A DNA stretch of 64,000 bases, taken from NCBI GenBank assembly GCA_963995505.1, contig OZ023199.1, positions 868,001 to 932,000 on the forward strand. Reading direction: 5' to 3'. Within the stretch, counting starts at the first letter, position 1. Each line of letters starts with the position of its first letter. Source of the DNA: Hypericum androsaemum (taxonomy: Eukaryota > Streptophyta > Magnoliopsida > Malpighiales > Hypericaceae). The notes beneath the pieces were generated by a model. It was not told the DNA's origin and did not search any database. It saw only the letters and a program-made list of their open reading frames with translations. This document shows, in pieces, positions 61,479-64,000 of this stretch. The position numbers were made by a program, and so were the translations under genes.

Positions 61479-61820
61479 AAATTTTATTGATCAATGTGTG
61501 TTACATTTGCCTAACAAAGGGCTTAGTACATCTTATTTCTGTGGAGATATATTTTTCACTTTCTGGTGAATCAGAAAAAAATTTATTATTTTATAAAATC
61601 ATAAAATTCCCTCTAATTCACTTCACGCATGCACTTGACCCCTCTTCCTTGCCTAAAAATCAATGGATCCTGCACCCCAAAAAAACCAAAAACAGTATTA
61701 TTTTTAACATATAAATTACAAAGCATGAATAAATAAAGAAATATAAACTAATCAATATCGTCATGAATCTTGTTATTACTTGCTGCAATCGACGGTGGAG
61801 TCGATAGGGACAGGGTCAGG
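61479..61820. repeat. Duplicated segment, copy B, with a truncated LTP 3' end
   Basis: Copy of 56242-56618. On the minus strand it keeps only the last LTP codons (PDPVPIDSTVDCSK, stop at 61776-61778), then similarity ends abruptly at about 61821, where unrelated pyrimidine-rich sequence follows. The retained residues differ from copy A (PDPVPIDSTVD against PNPVPISPDND), so the two genes had already diverged or come from different family members. Confidence 0.8.
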
Positions 61821-61954
61821 AACTTCCTCCCTCATTTCTACTCTATTCTACGAACCCCACTTCCTCCCTCATTTACCCGAACACTCTCCTCTCATATCCT
61901 CGCTCAACAAGCTAATTATAATTTCCTTCGATTTGTATTTTCTCGAAGTTGGGG

Positions 61955-62005
61955 TGGTCCGGCGTCGGGGTGAATTGTCGGTGATGACGTGGTCCGGCGT
62001 CGGGT
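61955..62005. repeat. Short GGTCCGGCGTCGGG duplication
   Basis: The phrase GTGGTCCGGCGTCGGG occurs twice about 36 bp apart, just before the LTR-like unit. Confidence 0.6.
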
Positions 62006-62015
62006 TAGGGTGGGG

Positions 62016-62355
62016 TGTAAGAATTATTTATTAATTTTATTAAAGAGGCTCTCATAGAGTTGGACTCTATTACTGATATAAGAGTCCTATTATGGCTATG
62101 GTTATTAGTTTAATCTCAACCGTCCATTGGGAGCTTGATGGATGCGCCCGATTGATTCTAGGTATATAGCTTGGTCCTCTCTCTGCCTATAAAAAGATGC
62201 TAATGCTATCCATCAGTGGTGTCACTAAACGATAGAAAAGAGAGAGAAACTAAGCTATGGCTACGACGAGGATTCCGACTACGTGCAGATCAAGGTTTCT
62301 CTTCATCAACCAATCCGGTACGCTTCCGCTTATTGTTTATGTAATTAATTTTACA
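62016..62355 (+). mobile_element. LTR-like unit with adjoining tRNA-Met-type primer binding site
   Basis: Begins TGTAAGAATTA and ends AATTTTACA, so the termini are TGTAA...TTACA, the TG...CA rule with inverted ends. It holds a TATA box (TATAAAAAGATG, near 62191). Immediately downstream, TGGTATCAAGAGCAAGG (62358-62374) resembles the copia-type primer binding site complementary to initiator tRNA-Met, with one extra A. This looks like the 5' LTR of a copia-class element. No gag/pol coding sequence was recognised in the remaining 1.6 kb, and the partner LTR is not in the window. Confidence 0.6.
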
Positions 62356-62504
62356 TGTGGTATCAAGAGCAAGGTTCTCTGTTTGGATTGGTTTATAGAA
62401 CGATGTTTGTCTGCGTGACTATTTTCTGTTGCATTTACTAATATAAGCATGAATCGTGTAAAGTAACAGATTGATTAATGATTCGTGCATGCATATTAAG
62501 AACT

Positions 62505-62660
62505 AGGGTTATAAAAGTCCAAACCAACTGTATCGTAGTAATTTGGTGCATCCAATTATAAATTATAAGGGTATAAGAGTTCAAACCCACTGTGCCCTAA
62601 ATTATAGAGGTATAAAAGTTTAAACCTACTGTACGATACTTACGGTGCACACAAAACTAA
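62505..62660. repeat. Three imperfect repeats of a GGTATAAAAGTTCAAACCCACTGT-like unit
   Basis: A unit built on GGTATAARAGTYCAAACC plus ACTGT recurs near 62510, 62568 and 62609, with AAATTATA words between. It sits in what would be the leader of the putative retroelement. Confidence 0.6.
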
Positions 62661-62751
62661 ATCAAATAAAAAGCCCTAGGAGGAAACCATAACATGTCGC
62701 TTTACTGACCACTCCACCGTAAGAACTGAACTACATAACTATTGAGTGTGA

Positions 62752-63091
62752 TGTTGCTGCAAGAAAGTGCAGCAACCTTTGCTGCAGAAAAAAGTGCAGC
62801 AACTCTGCTGCTGCAGAATTCTGCAGAACCATCTATCTGGTTCTATAGAATTTCTCCTCGACTTCAGTGTGTGCCTTGCTGGATTCTTCCATGACTCCTA
62901 CTATAATTATGAGCATAATTAACTTGGAACTAACCGTTGTATTGACTGTAATCTAGCTGTTGCAGTATTTGATATTTCCCAAGTGTATTTAATAAGGCAG
63001 TTGAAGAGCTACTCCTTCATGTATATAATCCTTTGTAATCTGTTATGGATAATAAGATCAATTGATTCCTCTTTAGTTTGTAACAATAACA
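62752..63091 (+). mobile_element. Second LTR-like unit (possible solo LTR)
   Basis: Begins TGTTGCTGCAAG and ends AACAATAACA, 340 bp, with flanking pentamers TGTGA and TGTAA (four of five match). It contains a TATATAATCC box near 63020 followed by TTTGTAATCTGTTATGGATA and AATAAG, the promoter/poly(A) arrangement of plant copia LTRs. The 5' part is marked by repeated GTGCAGCAAC and CTGCTGCAGAATTCTGCAG words. It is unlike the LTR at 62016, so it would be a separate nested insertion. Confidence 0.45.
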
Positions 63092-64000
63092 TGTAAAACT
63101 TAAGTGACCAAAACGTAATGCATCAATTTGGTCTTAGGTATAACCCACGATAATCTCTCTTCCGCCGCTCATCTTCTCTGTTTAGAGAAATAAAAACAAA
63201 AGCGCCTCCATGATTAGCTAATCCCAAAAATTACTGATTACCGTCGCTTGTAACCTCATAATAAATTCTCCTCGGTAAGGCTTTGTCCGACCGTGAGAGA
63301 GAAAGAGGACTACCGCAAACGGAAAGTGGTACATAGCGACGGCAATAAAATATTTTGGGCGAACTGGCCTTAAAACTCTAGCGACCGGGACCGTTTGGAT
63401 CGTGTGAGTTGGCGGCTAAGATCAGAGCGGGAGGGCATAAACGATTTACAGATTAATTAATGTTCTTGATCTTGTCTATTATTTGGTTTGTTGTCGAGCC
63501 ATCGACCATGATGACCGTGGGTTATTTGTTCTTGGTATTGGTAGATCAAGTCAGAACTTGGAACCCAATTAAGTTCTGGTAGTTGTCGAGGTGGTTACCG
63601 TGGAAGTTTTCCGATAAACATACCTGGCCTAGGATAAGACCCAATTAAAAAGGATAATCAGAGTTTTAAAGTATTTGGCCGAAAGTTTGGTATTATGAAC
63701 CTATAATCGGGCCCGTGAAAGATGGAATAACTTTGGCTTATTCATTTGAGCCCATAAAAATTTTAGTCGCAAGTTGTTAAGTTTAATAAACTTGCTGATT
63801 TGAGGTTTTTTAATAATAGTTGACCAGAAAGTTTTGGTTTTATAGACCTATGAAGAACTGTTGGTCTGGCAAAAGGACTCAAATTTATGCGTCAATTTTA
63901 ACTGTTTATAATTTGTTGATTGAGTTAAAAGTTTATTTCTTATTATTGATCAAAATAATGACATTATTAAATTTTGGAGCTATTGAAAGGATATGATTCA
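63092..64000. other. Unassigned DNA at the window end
   Basis: 63140-63480 is moderately GC-rich but closed in all frames. No retroelement protein motif, gene or repeat was recognised. It may be the non-coding leader of the element whose LTR starts at 62016. Confidence 0.4.

Overview
This is nuclear chromosomal DNA from a flowering plant. The genes have many short exons with GT-AG introns embedded in AT-rich DNA, and the proteins are close to well-known plant families: a PPR protein, group IIe WRKY, bHLH, CNX1, SMU1, a nsLTP and a CYP716-like P450. Several genes (CNX1, SMU1, NTM1, WRKY, bHLH) have strikingly GC-rich 5' exons and AT-rich 3' exons. Such a gradient is commoner in monocots, but the lineage is not settled from sequence alone.

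Layout. 0-6 kb: repeats and gene remnants, including a CYP716-like P450 missing its first and haem-binding exons and abutting a ~93-bp tandem array. 6.7-7.6 kb: a complete two-exon bHLH gene (+). 8.1-26.9 kb: a compact block of four housekeeping genes, all on the minus strand: N-terminal protein methyltransferase NTM1 (8 exons), molybdenum-cofactor enzyme CNX1 (13 exons), an intronless E-type PPR protein (830 aa) and spliceosome-associated WD40 protein SMU1 (16 exons). 27-40 kb: a gene-poor, AT-rich stretch with a ~0.4-kb MULE-type terminal-inverted-repeat element, a plant-mobile-domain pseudogene flanked by inverted motifs, simple repeats and a 25-base G run. 40.1-45.6 kb: a three-exon WRKY gene (+) whose 3-kb first intron carries a 1.49-kb Mutator-like element with a captured Ala/Pro/Ser/Thr-rich (arabinogalactan-protein-like) coding fragment, a Pack-MULE candidate. 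50.2-51.4 kb: EIF1AD-like RNA-binding protein (+), with a tRNA-derived SINE upstream. 52.0-54.7 kb: a short-chain dehydrogenase/reductase (+, 6 exons). 55-64 kb: repeats, a frameshifted nsLTP gene and a duplicated copy of only its 3' end, an RNase H-like retroelement remnant, 23-bp tandem repeats and two LTR-like units.

How the genes relate. They do not form a pathway. They are independent plant genes: RNA processing (SMU1, PPR), protein N-terminal methylation, Moco synthesis, translation-linked RNA binding, redox metabolism and transcription factors. CNX1 and NTM1 share a telo-box just upstream of or inside their 5' ends, which suggests common growth-linked transcription. I see no new multi-gene system. 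The most interesting material is the interaction of mobile elements with host genes: the Pack-MULE in the WRKY intron, the P450 with both ends lost, and the broken and duplicated LTP.
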